A DNA stretch of 64,000 nucleotides from Lawsonibacter celer (GCF_014281125.1 NZ_JACOEA010000003.1:263121-327120), one strand, 5' to 3'; shown: positions 52,134 to 62,157, numbered from the stretch's first letter. The notes: generated from the letters alone by a model not told the origin. Numbers and translations are program-made.

Positions 52134-52173
52134 AATCCCCAGTGGTAAAAGTATTTTACTGCTGGGGATTTTT
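52134..52173 (+). terminator. Attenuator before tet(W)
   Basis: AATCCCCAG with GTAAAA pairs with TTTTAC and CTGGGGATT, followed by TTT, 34 bases before the tet(W) ATG. It would stop most transcripts unless antibiotic slows ribosomes on the leader. Confidence 0.8.
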
Positions 52174-52207
52174 ATGCCCTTTGGGGCTGTAAAGGGAGGA
52201 CAATCAC

Positions 52208-54127
52208 ATGAAAATAATCAATATTGGAATTCTTGCCCATGTAGACGCTGGAAAGACGACCTTGACGGAGAGCCTGCTATATGCCAGCGGAGCCATTTCA
52301 GAACCGGGGAGCGTCGAAAAAGGGACAACGAGGACGGACACCATGTTTTTGGAGCGGCAGCGTGGGATTACCATTCAAGCGGCAGTCACTTCCTTCCAGT
52401 GGCACAGATGTAAAGTTAACATTGTGGATACGCCCGGCCACATGGATTTTTTGGCGGAGGTGTACCGCTCTTTGGCTGTTTTAGATGGGGCCATCTTGGT
52501 GATCTCCGCTAAAGATGGCGTGCAGGCCCAGACCCGTATTCTGTTCCATGCCCTGCGGAAAATGAACATTCCCACCGTTATCTTTATCAACAAGATCGAC
52601 CAGGCTGGCGTTGATTTGCAGAGCGTGGTTCAGTCTGTTCGGGATAAGCTCTCCGCCGATATTATCATCAAGCAGACGGTGTCGCTGTCCCCGGAAATAG
52701 TCCTGGAGGAAAATACCGACATAGAAGCATGGGATGCGGTCATCGAAAATAACGATGAATTATTGGAAAAGTATATCGCAGGAGAACCAATCAGCCGGGA
52801 AAAACTTGCGCGGGAGGAACAGCAGCGGGTTCAAGACGCCTCCCTGTTCCCAGTCTATCATGGCAGCGCCAAAAATGGCCTTGGCATTCAACCGTTGATG
52901 GATGCGGTGACAGGGCTGTTCCAACCGATTGGGGAACAGGGGGGCGCCGCCCTATGCGGCAGCGTTTTCAAGGTTGAGTACACCGATTGCGGCCAGCGGC
53001 GTGTCTATCTACGGTTATACAGCGGAACGCTGCGCCTGCGGGATACGGTGGCCCTGGCCGGGAGAGAAAAGCTGAAAATCACAGAGATGCGTATTCCATC
53101 CAAAGGGGAAATTGTTCGGACAGACACCGCTTATCAGGGTGAAATTGTTATCCTTCCCAGCGACAGCGTGAGGTTAAACGATGTATTAGGGGACCAAACC
53201 CGGCTCCCTCGTAAAAGGTGGCGCGAGGACCCCCTCCCCATGCTGCGGACGACGATTGCGCCGAAAACGGCAGCGCAAAGAGAACGGCTGCTGGACGCTC
53301 TTACGCAACTTGCGGATACTGACCCGCTTTTGCGTTGCGAAGTGGATTCCATCACCCATGAGATCATTCTTTCTTTTTTGGGCCGGGTGCAGTTGGAGGT
53401 TGTTTCCGCTTTGCTGTCGGAAAAATACAAGCTTGAAACAGTGGTAAAGGAACCCTCCGTCATTTATATGGAGCGGCCGCTCAAAGCAGCCAGCCACACC
53501 ATCCATATCGAGGTGCCGCCCAACCCGTTTTGGGCATCCATAGGACTGTCTGTTACACCACTCTCGCTTGGCTCCGGTGTACAATACGAGAGCCGGGTTT
53601 CGCTGGGATACTTGAACCAGAGTTTTCAAAACGCTGTCAGGGATGGTATCCGTTACGGGCTGGAGCAGGGCTTGTTCGGCTGGAACGTAACGGACTGTAA
53701 GATTTGCTTTGAATACGGGCTTTATTACAGTCCGGTCAGCACGCCGGCGGACTTCCGCTCATTGGCCCCGATTGTATTGGAACAGGCATTGAAGGAATCG
53801 GGGACGCAGCTGCTGGAACCTTATCTCTCCTTCATCCTCTATGCGCCCCAGGAATACCTTTCCAGGGCTTATCATGATGCACCGAAATACTGTGCCACCA
53901 TCGAAACGGCCCAGGTAAAAAAGGATGAAGTTGTCTTTACTGGCGAGATTCCCGCCCGCTGTATACAGGCATACCGTACTGATCTGGCCTTTTACACCAA
54001 CGGGCGGAGCGTATGCCTTACAGAGCTGAAAGGATATCAGGCCGCTGTCGGTCAGCCGGTCATCCAGCCCCGCCGTCCAAACAGCCGCCTGGACAAGGTG
54101 CGCCATATGTTTCAGAAGGTAATGTAA
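52208..54127 (+). CDS. tet(W): Tetracycline resistance ribosomal protection protein Tet(W)
   Basis: The 639-residue EF-G-like GTPase has G1 AHVDAGKT (10-17), G3 DTPGH and G4 NKID. The N-terminal segments differ from Tet(O) and Tet(M) as remembered and fit Tet(W), for example [20 protein letters not shown] and [20 protein letters not shown]. The protein displaces tetracycline from the ribosome. ATG 52208 has GGGAGG upstream. Tet(W) is common in gut anaerobes. A mosaic tet(O/W) allele cannot be excluded without alignment, but no obvious switch is seen. Confidence 0.93.
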   Translation: MKIINIGILAHVDAGKTTLTESLLYASGAISEPGSVEKGTTRTDTMFLERQRGITIQAAVTSFQWHRCKVNIVDTPGHMDFLAEVYRSLAVLDGAILVISAKDGVQAQTRILFHALRKMNIPTVIFINKIDQAGVDLQSVVQSVRDKLSADIIIKQTVSLSPEIVLEENTDIEAWDAVIENNDELLEKYIAGEPISREKLAREEQQRVQDASLFPVYHGSAKNGLGIQPLMDAVTGLFQPIGEQGGAALCGSVFKVEYTDCGQRRVYLRLYSGTLRLRDTVALAGREKLKITEMRIPSKGEIVRTDTAYQGEIVILPSDSVRLNDVLGDQTRLPRKRWREDPLPMLRTTIAPKTAAQRERLLDALTQLADTDPLLRCEVDSITHEIILSFLGRVQLEVVSALLSEKYKLETVVKEPSVIYMERPLKAASHTIHIEVPPNPFWASIGLSVTPLSLGSGVQYESRVSLGYLNQSFQNAVRDGIRYGLEQGLFGWNVTDCKICFEYGLYYSPVSTPADFRSLAPIVLEQALKESGTQLLEPYLSFILYAPQEYLSRAYHDAPKYCATIETAQVKKDEVVFTGEIPARCIQAYRTDLAFYTNGRSVCLTELKGYQAAVGQPVIQPRRPNSRLDKVRHMFQKVM

Positions 54128-54177
54128 AGATACATAATCGTCAAGACGGCAACAATCAGAAGTTATGGAGGGTAACA

Positions 54178-54945
54178 ATGGAATATAGTAAGGAAGATTT
54201 AATGGAAGCAAAAAAGCAAATTTGGGGAGTGGGAGAGAACATGGGAACAGAGGAAAGTAAAAAAATCTGGGAGGAGAACGCACAATTTTGGGATAATGCA
54301 ATGGGTGACGAATCTAATGAATTTCACAGAGAGGTAGTGCGTCCCAAAGTAACGGAACTTCTATCTCCTAATCCTGCGGATTACATTTTGGATATTGCGT
54401 GTGGCAATGGAAATTATTCTTCGTATCTTGCACAAAGAGGCGCTTCGGTTGTCGCTTTTGATTACAGCAAAAAAATGATAGAATTGGCTAAAAGACGGCA
54501 ATCACAATATGCAAAACAAATTGAATTTTGTGTGGCGGATGCGACCGATAGAAAAAGTATATTAGAATTAAAAAGAAATCGAGCCTTTACGAAAGCAGTT
54601 TCTAATATGGCAATTATGGATATTACGGATATTGAACCACTTCTTATGGCTGTTTATGAACTGTTGCAGGAAAGCGGAATTTTTGTCTTTGCAACGCAAC
54701 ACCCTTGTTTTGTCACGTTGACTGAAAAATATATGACACCGCACAGTTACTATGATATAGCGATTGAAGGGCAACCGAAAGAGCAGATTTATTATCATCG
54801 TTCCATACAAGATATTTTTAACCTTTGTTTTAGAGCTGGATTTGTCATTGATGGATTTTATGAAGAATGTTTTAAAACCAACAAAGAAATTCCTATGGTA
54901 ATGATAGTAAGGCTTAAGAAGGTAAAACGTGATAGCTTAAAATAA
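54178..54945 (+). CDS. Class I SAM-dependent methyltransferase
   Basis: The 255-residue protein carries the SAM motif ILDIACGNGNYSSYLAQRGA, the acidic second strand VVAFDYSKKMIELAKRR, and later VADATDRKS and MAIMDITDIEPLLMAVYELL, typical of small-molecule methyltransferases. The gene is AT-rich, unlike its neighbours. GGAGGG lies 5 bases before ATG 54178. A second ATG at 54241 (MGTEESKKIWEENAQFW), also with a purine-rich site, may be the original start, in which case the first 21 residues come from another small ORF. It follows tet(W) directly; the substrate is unknown. Confidence 0.85.
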   Translation: MEYSKEDLMEAKKQIWGVGENMGTEESKKIWEENAQFWDNAMGDESNEFHREVVRPKVTELLSPNPADYILDIACGNGNYSSYLAQRGASVVAFDYSKKMIELAKRRQSQYAKQIEFCVADATDRKSILELKRNRAFTKAVSNMAIMDITDIEPLLMAVYELLQESGIFVFATQHPCFVTLTEKYMTPHSYYDIAIEGQPKEQIYYHRSIQDIFNLCFRAGFVIDGFYEECFKTNKEIPMVMIVRLKKVKRDSLK

Positions 54946-55116
54946 ATTCAAGTTTGTCGGGTAAATAGCAAACCCAGCCGAGCCAGTCAACGGTCAAGAT
55001 GAACGGCGCATATGCGCAGCCGTTGACAGCCCCGCCCGCCTTTGCTGGTAGGCAATCAAGGGGCGACAGCAAGAAGTGCCACCGCCCCGCACTATTATTC
55101 AGAAAGGGGAATTTCC

Positions 55117-55539
55117 ATGACCGACCAGATAGCCTATCAAGAATATATCCAGCGCAGGTACAACGCCTTTTGCAAGACTGTTATCCGCTGTGCCGCCTTG
55201 GACAAGATTTTGAAGCTTAAACGGCAATGGGAACGGCAAGTTTCCCTTGACTATCTGATGAACGAGAAGTTTGTCCAGTTTGCCGCGTCGGAGCCGGACG
55301 AGGAATACCCATTTACCGTCTGCGGTCAGACCGTCCTGCTCTGCAACGCCGCCCTTGCCGACGCGATCTCTGTTTTGCCGGAGCAGACGCGGGAAGAAAT
55401 CCTGCGCTATTACTTTCTGCGCCAGCCGCAGCGCGTGATCGGCGCGTGTATTGGCCGGTCACGCAGCACAGCGGGGCGGCATATCCAGCTTGCCTTGCAG
55501 CGGCTACGCGAAGAAATGGGGGTGAGCCGGTATGAGTAG
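55117..55539 (+). CDS. Sigma-70 region 4-like transposon regulator
   Basis: The 140-residue protein ends in a helix-turn-helix resembling sigma factor region 4: ALADAISVLPEQTREEILRY, then IGACIGRSRSTAGRHIQLAL. Such proteins are standard in Tn916/Tn1549-like and mobilizable elements, where they regulate transfer genes. ATG 55117 has AAAGGGG upstream. It overlaps the next gene by eight bases. Confidence 0.8.
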   Translation: MTDQIAYQEYIQRRYNAFCKTVIRCAALDKILKLKRQWERQVSLDYLMNEKFVQFAASEPDEEYPFTVCGQTVLLCNAALADAISVLPEQTREEILRYYFLRQPQRVIGACIGRSRSTAGRHIQLALQRLREEMGVSRYE

Positions 55540-55744
55540 ACTTCTCCCCTATGAAACAATCCTCAAAGCCCGTGAGGGCGACCCAGAAGCCGTGAACGCT
55601 GTCCTGCTCCACTACGCCGGATATATCCGCTATTTCTCAAAAGTGAACGGGCAGGTCAACGCCGAGGTGGAGGACTATGTAAAGCAGCGGTTAATTGACT
55701 GTCAATTCAAGTTCCGGCTTGACGAACCACCGGACAAGTCATAA
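55532..55744 (+). CDS. Helix-turn-helix domain protein (conjugative-element type)
   Basis: The 70-residue protein, MSRLLPYETILKAREGDPEA with YAGYIRYFSKVNGQV, matches the small helix-turn-helix_16 proteins that follow sigma-like regulators in Firmicutes mobile elements. It overlaps the stop of the preceding gene and ends before a terminator. Confidence 0.8.
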   Translation: MSRLLPYETILKAREGDPEAVNAVLLHYAGYIRYFSKVNGQVNAEVEDYVKQRLIDCQFKFRLDEPPDKS

Positions 55745-55780
55745 AAACTGAATACCAGCCGCCACCGACGCGGCCAGCGA

Positions 55781-55817
55781 AAGCAGTAAGTCTTGAAAAA
55801 GATTTACTGCTTTTTTT
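55781..55817 (+). terminator. Terminator after the regulator pair
   Basis: AAGCAGTAAGTC pairs with GATTTACTGCTT, with a run of seven T. Confidence 0.85.
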
Positions 55818-56266
55818 GTTGTCCGGCTCCGCTCCCGGCCATTTTGCCCCCTGCCGGTTGTAGTAGTAAGCGAGGAGGGAATTTTTCTGCCCTGGTGTTT
55901 GGCATTTGGAGCATTTACCCGTAGTAGAGGGCAAAGAGAAAGGATTTCTCCAACACCGGGTAGAAACCACTGCGTCCGGTGTCATTTTAGCGAAAGCGGG
56001 CAGGAATGCCCTTTACAGGATTAGTAGTAGCAGAAAAAGAGAAACAAACTTTTGTGGTTGCAGTTTTCCAAAAAAGTGGCGGACGGAAGTGAGAGAAAGT
56101 TTGCAGTCACGGAGAGCAAGATTCTACCGCAGTACCAAAATTCGCTTTTCGCTCATTTTGCTCCTGCGGGAATCTTGTTGGGGAGTGCCTTCCCCAAACC
56201 CTGCTTATGCGGCTTACGCCGCTTATCCCGCCGCAGCCATGCGGCAGCCGAAAGGAGGTTTTTACC
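55818..56266 (+). other. Non-coding region before mobC, probable oriT location
   Basis: No convincing gene is seen. The stretch has several GTAGTAG motifs (near 55860, 55920 and 56027) and lies directly upstream of mobC and the relaxase, where the transfer origin of such elements normally is. The nick site was not identified. Confidence 0.4.
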
Positions 56267-56665
56267 ATGCGAAAACGATACAACACGCCGCACCGCAGCC
56301 GGGTAGTCAAGACACGCATGACCGAGGAAGAATACGCCGAGTTTGCGGAAAGGCTTTCTGCCTGCAACATGAGCCAAGCCGAGTTTATCCGGCAAGCCAT
56401 AACCGGGGCAGCCATACGCCCCATCATAACCGTTTCCCCCGTCAATGACGAGCTGCTTGCCGCTGTCGGGAAGCTGACCGCCGAATACGGCAGGATCGGC
56501 GGCAACTTAAACCAGATAGCCCGGACGCTGAACGAGTGGCACAGTCCCTACCCGCAGCTTGCCGGGGAAGTACGGGCGGCGGTTTCCGACCTTGCTGCCC
56601 TAAAGTTTGAAGTCTTGCAGAAAGTGGGTGATGCTGTTGGCAACATTCAAACATATCAGCTCTAA
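56267..56665 (+). CDS. Plasmid/transposon mobilization protein MobC
   Basis: The 132-residue protein starts with a ribbon-helix-helix-like part (VKTRMTEEEYAEFAERLSAC) and has the MobC block YGRIGGNLNQIARTLNEW. It helps the relaxase open the DNA at oriT. ATG 56267 has AAAGGAGG; the gene overlaps the relaxase gene by 38 bases. Confidence 0.9.
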   Translation: MRKRYNTPHRSRVVKTRMTEEEYAEFAERLSACNMSQAEFIRQAITGAAIRPIITVSPVNDELLAAVGKLTAEYGRIGGNLNQIARTLNEWHSPYPQLAGEVRAAVSDLAALKFEVLQKVGDAVGNIQTYQL

Positions 56666-58259
56666 AAATGCCGACTATGGCGCAGCGGAAGCCTACCTCA
56701 CATTTGAGCATGACGAGTTTACCATGAAGCCCACCCTTGATGAAAACGGGCGGCTGATACCGAGGGAGGACTACCGCATTTCTTCCCTTAACTGCGGGGG
56801 CGAGGATTTCGCCGTTGCCTGTATGCGAGCCAATCTCCGCTATGAGAAAAACCAAAAACGGGAAGATGTGAAAAGCCACCACTATATCATCAGCTTTGAC
56901 CCACGGGACGGGACAGACAACGGCTTGACCGTAGACCGGGCGCAGGAGCTGGGCGAGCAGTTCTGTAAAGAGCATTTCCCAGGACACCAAGCCCTTGTAT
57001 GCACCCACCCGGACGGGCATAACCACAGCGGGAATATCCATGTGCATATCGTCCTCAACTCCCTGCGGATTTATGAAGTCCCGCTTCTGCCCTACATGGA
57101 CAGACCAGCCGACACACGGGAGGGCTGCAAGCACCGCTGTACCAACGCCGCTATGGAATATTTCAAGAGTGAAGTTATGGAGATGTGCCACCGGGAGGGG
57201 CTTTACCAAATCGACCTCTTGAACGGCAGCAAGGAACGGATAACAGAACGGGAATACTGGGCGGCAAAGAAAGGGCAGCTTGCCCTTGATAAAGAGAACG
57301 CCGCCAGAGAAGCCGCCGGACAACCGACCAAGCCCACCAAGTTTGAAACGGACAAGGCGAAGCTGCGCCGGACGATACGGCAGGCACTTTCCCAAGCTAC
57401 CAGCTTTGACGAGTTTTCTTCCCTTTTGCTGCGGGAGGGCGTGACCGTCAAGGAGAGCCGGGGGCGGCTTTCCTACCTCACGCCGGACAGAACAAAGCCT
57501 ATCACAGCCCGGAAGCTGGGGGACGATTTTGACAAGGCTGCTGTCCTTGCCCTGCTCACGCAGAATGCCCACAGAGCCGCCGAAAAGCCTAAAGCCATAC
57601 CGGAATACCCACATACCCAAAAGGGACGCTTGCAGGAGGAAAAAACCGCAAAAACCGCCCCGGCAGACAACACCTTGCAGCGCATGGTTGACCGGGAAGC
57701 CAAGCGAGCCGAGGGCAAGGGCGTGGGCTATGACCGCTGGGCGGCAAAGCACAACCTAAAGCAGATGGCGGCTACCGTTACCGCCTACCAGCAGTACGGC
57801 TTTTCCTCCCCGGAGGAACTGGACGAAGCCTGTTCTGCCGCCTATGCCGCCATGCAGGAAAGCCTTACAGAGCTGAAGCAGGTGGAAAAGACGCTGAACA
57901 GGAAAAAGGAGCTGCAACGGCAGGTACTTGCCTATTCCAAGACCCGCCCTGTCCGGGACGGGCTGAAACAGCAGAAAAACGCCAAAGCAAAAGCAGCCTA
58001 CCGACAGAAGCACGAAAGCGACTTTATCATAGCAGACGCAGCCGCCCGTTATTTCAGGGAGAACGGCATTTCCAAGCTGCCGGGCTATAAAGCCTTGCAA
58101 GCAGAGATTGAAAGCCTTATCAAAGAGAAAAACAGCGGCTACAACGATTACCGGGCAAAACGGGAGGAATACCGCCGCTTACAGACTGTCAAGGGCAATA
58201 TCGACCAGATTTTACGCCGGGAGCGCAAGCCTGTGAAAAGGCAGGAACAGGAACGATAA
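56628..58259 (+). CDS. Relaxase (MobA/VirD2-like, MOBP type)
   Basis: The 543-residue protein has the nicking tyrosine candidate in SSKNADYGAAEAYL (Tyr16), the double His of motif (SHHYIISFDP, 83-84) and the metal-binding three-His motif HPDGHNHSGNIHVHIVLN (about 126-143). A long coiled, Lys/Glu-rich C-terminus follows. It nicks oriT and pilots the strand in transfer. ATG 56628 lies inside mobC, suggesting coupled translation. Confidence 0.92.
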   Translation: MMLLATFKHISSKNADYGAAEAYLTFEHDEFTMKPTLDENGRLIPREDYRISSLNCGGEDFAVACMRANLRYEKNQKREDVKSHHYIISFDPRDGTDNGLTVDRAQELGEQFCKEHFPGHQALVCTHPDGHNHSGNIHVHIVLNSLRIYEVPLLPYMDRPADTREGCKHRCTNAAMEYFKSEVMEMCHREGLYQIDLLNGSKERITEREYWAAKKGQLALDKENAAREAAGQPTKPTKFETDKAKLRRTIRQALSQATSFDEFSSLLLREGVTVKESRGRLSYLTPDRTKPITARKLGDDFDKAAVLALLTQNAHRAAEKPKAIPEYPHTQKGRLQEEKTAKTAPADNTLQRMVDREAKRAEGKGVGYDRWAAKHNLKQMAATVTAYQQYGFSSPEELDEACSAAYAAMQESLTELKQVEKTLNRKKELQRQVLAYSKTRPVRDGLKQQKNAKAKAAYRQKHESDFIIADAAARYFRENGISKLPGYKALQAEIESLIKEKNSGYNDYRAKREEYRRLQTVKGNIDQILRRERKPVKRQEQER

Positions 58260-58442
58260 AAACCACCCCAAAATGTACCCGAACCCATACAGAACAAGGG
58301 GGCTGCCCCGTACTCTACCCGCAATACCAAAGAATTTTTTAACGGGCTTACAGGGCAGAAAACCCCGAAAATGATACCGAGATGATACAGAATTACCGTC
58401 GATACCGCCACACCAGCGGAAACGGCAGAAAGGAGCGCACCC

Positions 58443-58655
58443 ATGCCAAGAATGAGCAAGAAACGGCGGCTGGAATGGTCTTTTTTCCTGCGGCAAGTAA
58501 AAGTCGGGAATACCACCTGCGACCGTATCACATACAACGACCTCTGCCGGGGCTGTACCCATAGCTGTAAGCAGAGCTTCCGGGCGGTTATCATACTTTG
58601 CCCCCGCTACTACTCCAAACGCCGGAAAAAGGAGGACAGGGACAATGGCAGATAA
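58443..58655 (+). CDS. Cysteine-rich small protein (Cys-rich VLP type)
   Basis: The 70-residue basic protein has CDRITYNDLCRGCTHSCKQSF and a later Cys, a likely metal site, and a Lys/Arg-rich end. It is a regular small gene of this transposon family, located between relaxase and replication genes. ATG 58443 has AAAGGAG. It overlaps the next gene by 11 bases. The function is unknown. Confidence 0.7.
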   Translation: MPRMSKKRRLEWSFFLRQVKVGNTTCDRITYNDLCRGCTHSCKQSFRAVIILCPRYYSKRRKKEDRDNGR

Positions 58656-59388
58656 CCGCAAGTATTACTACCTCAAGCTGAAAGAGAATTTTTTTGACAG
58701 CGACTCCATTGTGCTGCTGGAAGATATGAAAGACGGGATTTTATATTCCAATATCCTCTTGAAGCTGTACTTAAAATCTCTGAAAAACGGCGGGAAGTTG
58801 CAGCTTGACGAGCATATCCCCTACACAGCGCAGATGATAGCGACACTGACCCGCCACCAGATAGGGACGGTTGAAAGGGCTTTAGAGATTTTTCGGCAGT
58901 TGGGGCTTGTGGAGCAGCTTGACAGCGGGGCTTTTTATATGACCGATATTGAGCTGATGATAGGACAGTCCTCTACCGAAGCCGAGAGAAAACGGGCTGC
59001 AAGGCTGGAAAACAAGGCACTTTTACCGCCCCGGACAAAAGGCGGACATTTGTCCGACATTCGTCCACCAGAGATAGAGATAGAGTTAGAGAAAGAGATA
59101 GAAAAAGAGAGAGAGGGAGAAACGGGACACCCCGCCCCCGCCGCTTATGGCAGATACAACAATGTGATACTGACCGATACAGAGCTTTCCGGGCTGAAAA
59201 CAGAGCTGCCCGACAAGTGGGAGTATTATATTGACCGGCTTTCCTGCCATATCGCTTCCACCGGGAAGCAGTACCAGAGCCATGCAGCCACCATTTACAA
59301 GTGGGCGCAGGAGGACGCTGCCAAAGGCAAGGCTGCCCCGAAACAGGGCATACCCGATTATTCATGTAAGGAGGGCGAGAGCTTATGA
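58645..59388 (+). CDS. Phage replisome organizer-like protein
   Basis: The 247-residue protein begins with the conserved KYYYLKLKENFFDSDSIVLL of the phage replisome organizer N-terminal (DnaD-like) family. It has an acidic/basic low-complexity linker (IEIELEKEIEKEREGE) and a C-terminal part that may bind the DnaC-like partner. It probably opens DNA for replication of the circular transposon during transfer. It overlaps the next gene by four bases. Confidence 0.85.
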   Translation: MADNRKYYYLKLKENFFDSDSIVLLEDMKDGILYSNILLKLYLKSLKNGGKLQLDEHIPYTAQMIATLTRHQIGTVERALEIFRQLGLVEQLDSGAFYMTDIELMIGQSSTEAERKRAARLENKALLPPRTKGGHLSDIRPPEIEIELEKEIEKEREGETGHPAPAAYGRYNNVILTDTELSGLKTELPDKWEYYIDRLSCHIASTGKQYQSHAATIYKWAQEDAAKGKAAPKQGIPDYSCKEGESL

Positions 59389-60242
59389 AAAACGAGATTG
59401 AAGCTATGATTACGGATATTACAACCACTACCGCCGAAGCGGAGGACTACACAGGCGAGGACGGGCTTTTATACTGCGGCAAGTGCCATACGCCCAAAGA
59501 AGCCTACTTTTCAAAAGAAACCGCCCAATGGTTAGGGCATGACCGACACCCAACAGACTGCGACTGCCAGCGGGCAGCCCGTGAAAAGCAGCAAGCCGCC
59601 GAAAGCCGACAGAAGCACCTTGAAACAGTGGAGGACTTGAAACGCCGGGGCTTTGCCGACCCCGCTATGCGGAACTGGACATTTGAGCATGACAACGGCA
59701 GAAACCCACAGACCGAAACCGCCCGCTTTTATGTGGAGAGCTGGGAAACCATGCAGGCTGAAAATATCGGCTACCTGTTTTGGGGAGGCGTGGGGACAGG
59801 AAAAAGCTACCTTGCCGCCTGTATCGCCAACGCCCTTATGGAAAAAGAGGTTGCCGTCTGCATGACAAACTTTGCAACGATACTGGGTGACCTTGCCGCC
59901 AGCTTTGAGGGCAGGAACGAATATATTTCCCGCCTTTGCAGCTACCCTCTGCTGATACTTGATGATTTCGGTATGGAGCGAGGAACAGAATACGGGCTGG
60001 AACAGGTTTACAGCGTGATTGACAGCCGTTACCGAAGCGGCAAGCCGCTGATCGCCACGACCAACCTCACGCTGGAGGAATTGCAGCACCCGCAGGACAC
60101 GCCCCACGCCCGTATCTATGACAGGCTGACTTCCATGTGCGCCCCCGTCCGCTTCACGGGCAGCAACTTCCGAAAGGAAACCGCACAGGAAAAGCTGGAA
60201 CGCTTAAAGCAACTGATGAAGCAGCGAAAGGAGAGCCTATGA
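59385..60242 (+). CDS. DnaC-like AAA+ ATPase (helicase loader)
   Basis: The 285-residue protein has a cysteine-containing N-terminus (YCGKCHTPKEAYF, later CDCQ), Walker A in FWGGVGTGKSYLAACIANAL and Walker B in LLILDDFGMERGTE, followed by sensor ATTNLTLEEL. It should load the replicative helicase at the origin set by the preceding protein. Its stop overlaps the TnpW start (ATGA). Confidence 0.9.
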   Translation: MKNEIEAMITDITTTTAEAEDYTGEDGLLYCGKCHTPKEAYFSKETAQWLGHDRHPTDCDCQRAAREKQQAAESRQKHLETVEDLKRRGFADPAMRNWTFEHDNGRNPQTETARFYVESWETMQAENIGYLFWGGVGTGKSYLAACIANALMEKEVAVCMTNFATILGDLAASFEGRNEYISRLCSYPLLILDDFGMERGTEYGLEQVYSVIDSRYRSGKPLIATTNLTLEELQHPQDTPHARIYDRLTSMCAPVRFTGSNFRKETAQEKLERLKQLMKQRKESL

Positions 60243-60427
60243 CAGAAACGAAACAGACAAGCACCACCAAAACAGACCGCCGCCCGGACTGTGTGACGGA
60301 AATCCGCATGGGCAACTCCGTCCTTACCGTTTCCGGCTTCTTCAAGCAGGGCGCAACCGACACCGCAGCCGACAAGATGATGAAAGTGCTGGAAGCGGAA
60401 GCTGCTACACAAAAAACGGCGATTTGA
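60239..60427 (+). CDS. TnpW-type small transposon protein
   Basis: The 62-residue protein has the family pattern VTEIRMGNSVLTVSGFFKQG followed by a helix (DTAADKMMKVLEAEA). TnpW is the standard small gene before the recombinase in Tn4451-like elements; its role is not established. It is coupled to the DnaC-like gene. Confidence 0.85.
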   Translation: MTETKQTSTTKTDRRPDCVTEIRMGNSVLTVSGFFKQGATDTAADKMMKVLEAEAATQKTAI

Positions 60428-60484
60428 CCGACCATAAAGAAGCAGATTTGACGCTTTTGCCGCTATACAGACAGCCGCCCCATG

Positions 60485-60493
60485 TGGTACAAT
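60485..60493 (+). promoter_or_regulatory. Extended -10 promoter for the transposon recombinase
   Basis: TGGTACAAT is an extended -10 element 46 bases before the recombinase ATG; no clear -35 box is seen. Confidence 0.45.
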
Positions 60494-60538
60494 CAAGGTA
60501 CGGAATAGTGGGGCTGGCTGTCGGAAACGGAGGATTTT

Positions 60539-62149
60539 ATGTTAAGACAGACCAACCAACAACCAATTACCGCCCTTTACCCAAGACTATCCCATGAGGA
60601 CGAGCTGCAAGGCGAAAGCAATTCCATTTCCAATCAGAAGCGTATCCTTGAAACCTATGCAAAGCAGAATGGCTTTTCCAATCTGCGCTGGTACACGGAC
60701 GACGGTTATTCTGGTGCGAACTTTCAAAGACCCGGTTTTCAAGCCATGCTTGCGGACATTGAAGCCGGAAAAGTCGGGACAGTTATCGTAAAGGATATGT
60801 CGAGGTTAGGGCGAAACTACCTGCAAGTGGGAATGTACACGGAAATGATTTTCCCACAGAAAGGTGTCCGCTTCATCGCTATCAATGACGGAGTGGACAG
60901 CGCACAGGGCGACAATGACTTTGCCCCGCTGCGGAATATCTTTAACGAATGGCTGGTGAGAGATACGAGCAAGAAAATCAAAGCAGTAAAACGCTCAAAA
61001 GGCATGAATGGCAAGCCCATCACAAGCAAGCCTGTGTATGGCTACCTCATGGACGAGGACGAAAATTTCATTATTGACGAGGAAGCTGCACCCGTAGTCA
61101 AGCAGATATACAACCTCTGTCTTGCCGGGAATGGTCCGACCAAGATAGCCCGTATGCTCACAGAGCAGCAAATCCCCACGCCGGGAACGCTTGAATACCG
61201 CAGGACGGGCAGCACCCGCCGCTACCACCCCGGCTATGAGTGCAAGTGGGCGACCAATACCGTAGTGCATATCCTTGAAAACCGGGAATACACAGGCTGT
61301 CTGGTAAATTTCAAGACAGAAAAACTTTCTTACAAAGTCAAGCACAGTGTAGAAAATCCCCCGGAAAAGCAAGTGATTTTCGAGAACCACCACGAGCCTA
61401 TCATAGACACCCAAACATGGGAACGGGTGCAGGAGCTTCGCAAACAGCGCAAACGCCCAAACCGCTATGATGAAGTGGGTTTGTTCTCCGGCATACTGTT
61501 CTGTGCGGACTGCGGCAGCGTGATGTATCAGCAGCGATACCAGACGGACAAGCGCAAGCAGGACTGTTATATCTGCGGCAACTACAAGAAACGCACCCAT
61601 GACTGTACGGCGCACTTTATCCGCACCGACCTCTTGACCGCTGGTGTACTCTCCAATCTGCGGAAAGTGACCAGCTATGCGGCAAAGCATGAAGCCCGGT
61701 TTATGAAACTCTTGATTGAGCAGAACGAGGACGGGGGCAAACGCAGGAACGCCGCCAAGAAAAAGGAACTGGAAGCCTCCGAGAAACGCATAGCCGAGTT
61801 ATCCGCTATCTTCAAGCGGCTGTATGAGGACAGCGTGACCGGGCGCATATCAGACGAGCGTTTCACAGAGCTGTCGGCAGACTATGAAGCAGAGCAACGG
61901 GAGCTGAAAGAAAGAGCCGCTGCTATTCAAGCGGAGCTTTCCAAAGCACAGGAAGCCACCGTGAACGCAGAAAAGTTTATGAATGTTGTCCGGCGGCATA
62001 CCAGCTTTGAAGAACTTACCCCTACTCTGCTGCGGGAGTTTGTAGAGAAAATCGTTGTGCATGAGTGCAGCTATGACGAGAACAAGACCCGCAGACAGGA
62101 CATTGAGATTTATTATTCTTTTGTTGGCAAGGTGGACTTGCCCGAATAA
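60539..62149 (+). CDS. TnpX/TndX-family large serine recombinase
   Basis: The 536-residue protein has catalytic Ser18 in LYPRLSHED, the resolvase domain with WYTDDGYSGANFQRPGFQAM and VIVKDMSRLGRNYLQVGMYT, a recombinase domain (ENREYTGCLVNFKTEKLSYK), a zinc ribbon (CADCGSVM, later CGNYKKRTHDC) and a long coiled coil. It excises and inserts the transposon at GA dinucleotides. It lies next to the right end, with 66 bases to the inverted repeat. Confidence 0.93.
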   Translation: MLRQTNQQPITALYPRLSHEDELQGESNSISNQKRILETYAKQNGFSNLRWYTDDGYSGANFQRPGFQAMLADIEAGKVGTVIVKDMSRLGRNYLQVGMYTEMIFPQKGVRFIAINDGVDSAQGDNDFAPLRNIFNEWLVRDTSKKIKAVKRSKGMNGKPITSKPVYGYLMDEDENFIIDEEAAPVVKQIYNLCLAGNGPTKIARMLTEQQIPTPGTLEYRRTGSTRRYHPGYECKWATNTVVHILENREYTGCLVNFKTEKLSYKVKHSVENPPEKQVIFENHHEPIIDTQTWERVQELRKQRKRPNRYDEVGLFSGILFCADCGSVMYQQRYQTDKRKQDCYICGNYKKRTHDCTAHFIRTDLLTAGVLSNLRKVTSYAAKHEARFMKLLIEQNEDGGKRRNAAKKKELEASEKRIAELSAIFKRLYEDSVTGRISDERFTELSADYEAEQRELKERAAAIQAELSKAQEATVNAEKFMNVVRRHTSFEELTPTLLREFVEKIVVHECSYDENKTRRQDIEIYYSFVGKVDLPE

Positions 62150-62157
62150 CCGCCCGA

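Noticed and set aside
52208..54127. tet(O) or tet(M) as the identity of the resistance gene
   Set aside because: The N-terminal and central segments differ from those proteins as remembered and fit Tet(W); only the C-terminal third is close to Tet(O), which is also true of Tet(W).
55906..56448. 180-codon frame before and across mobC
   Set aside because: It overlaps mobC in another frame and the upstream part looks like non-coding transfer-origin DNA.
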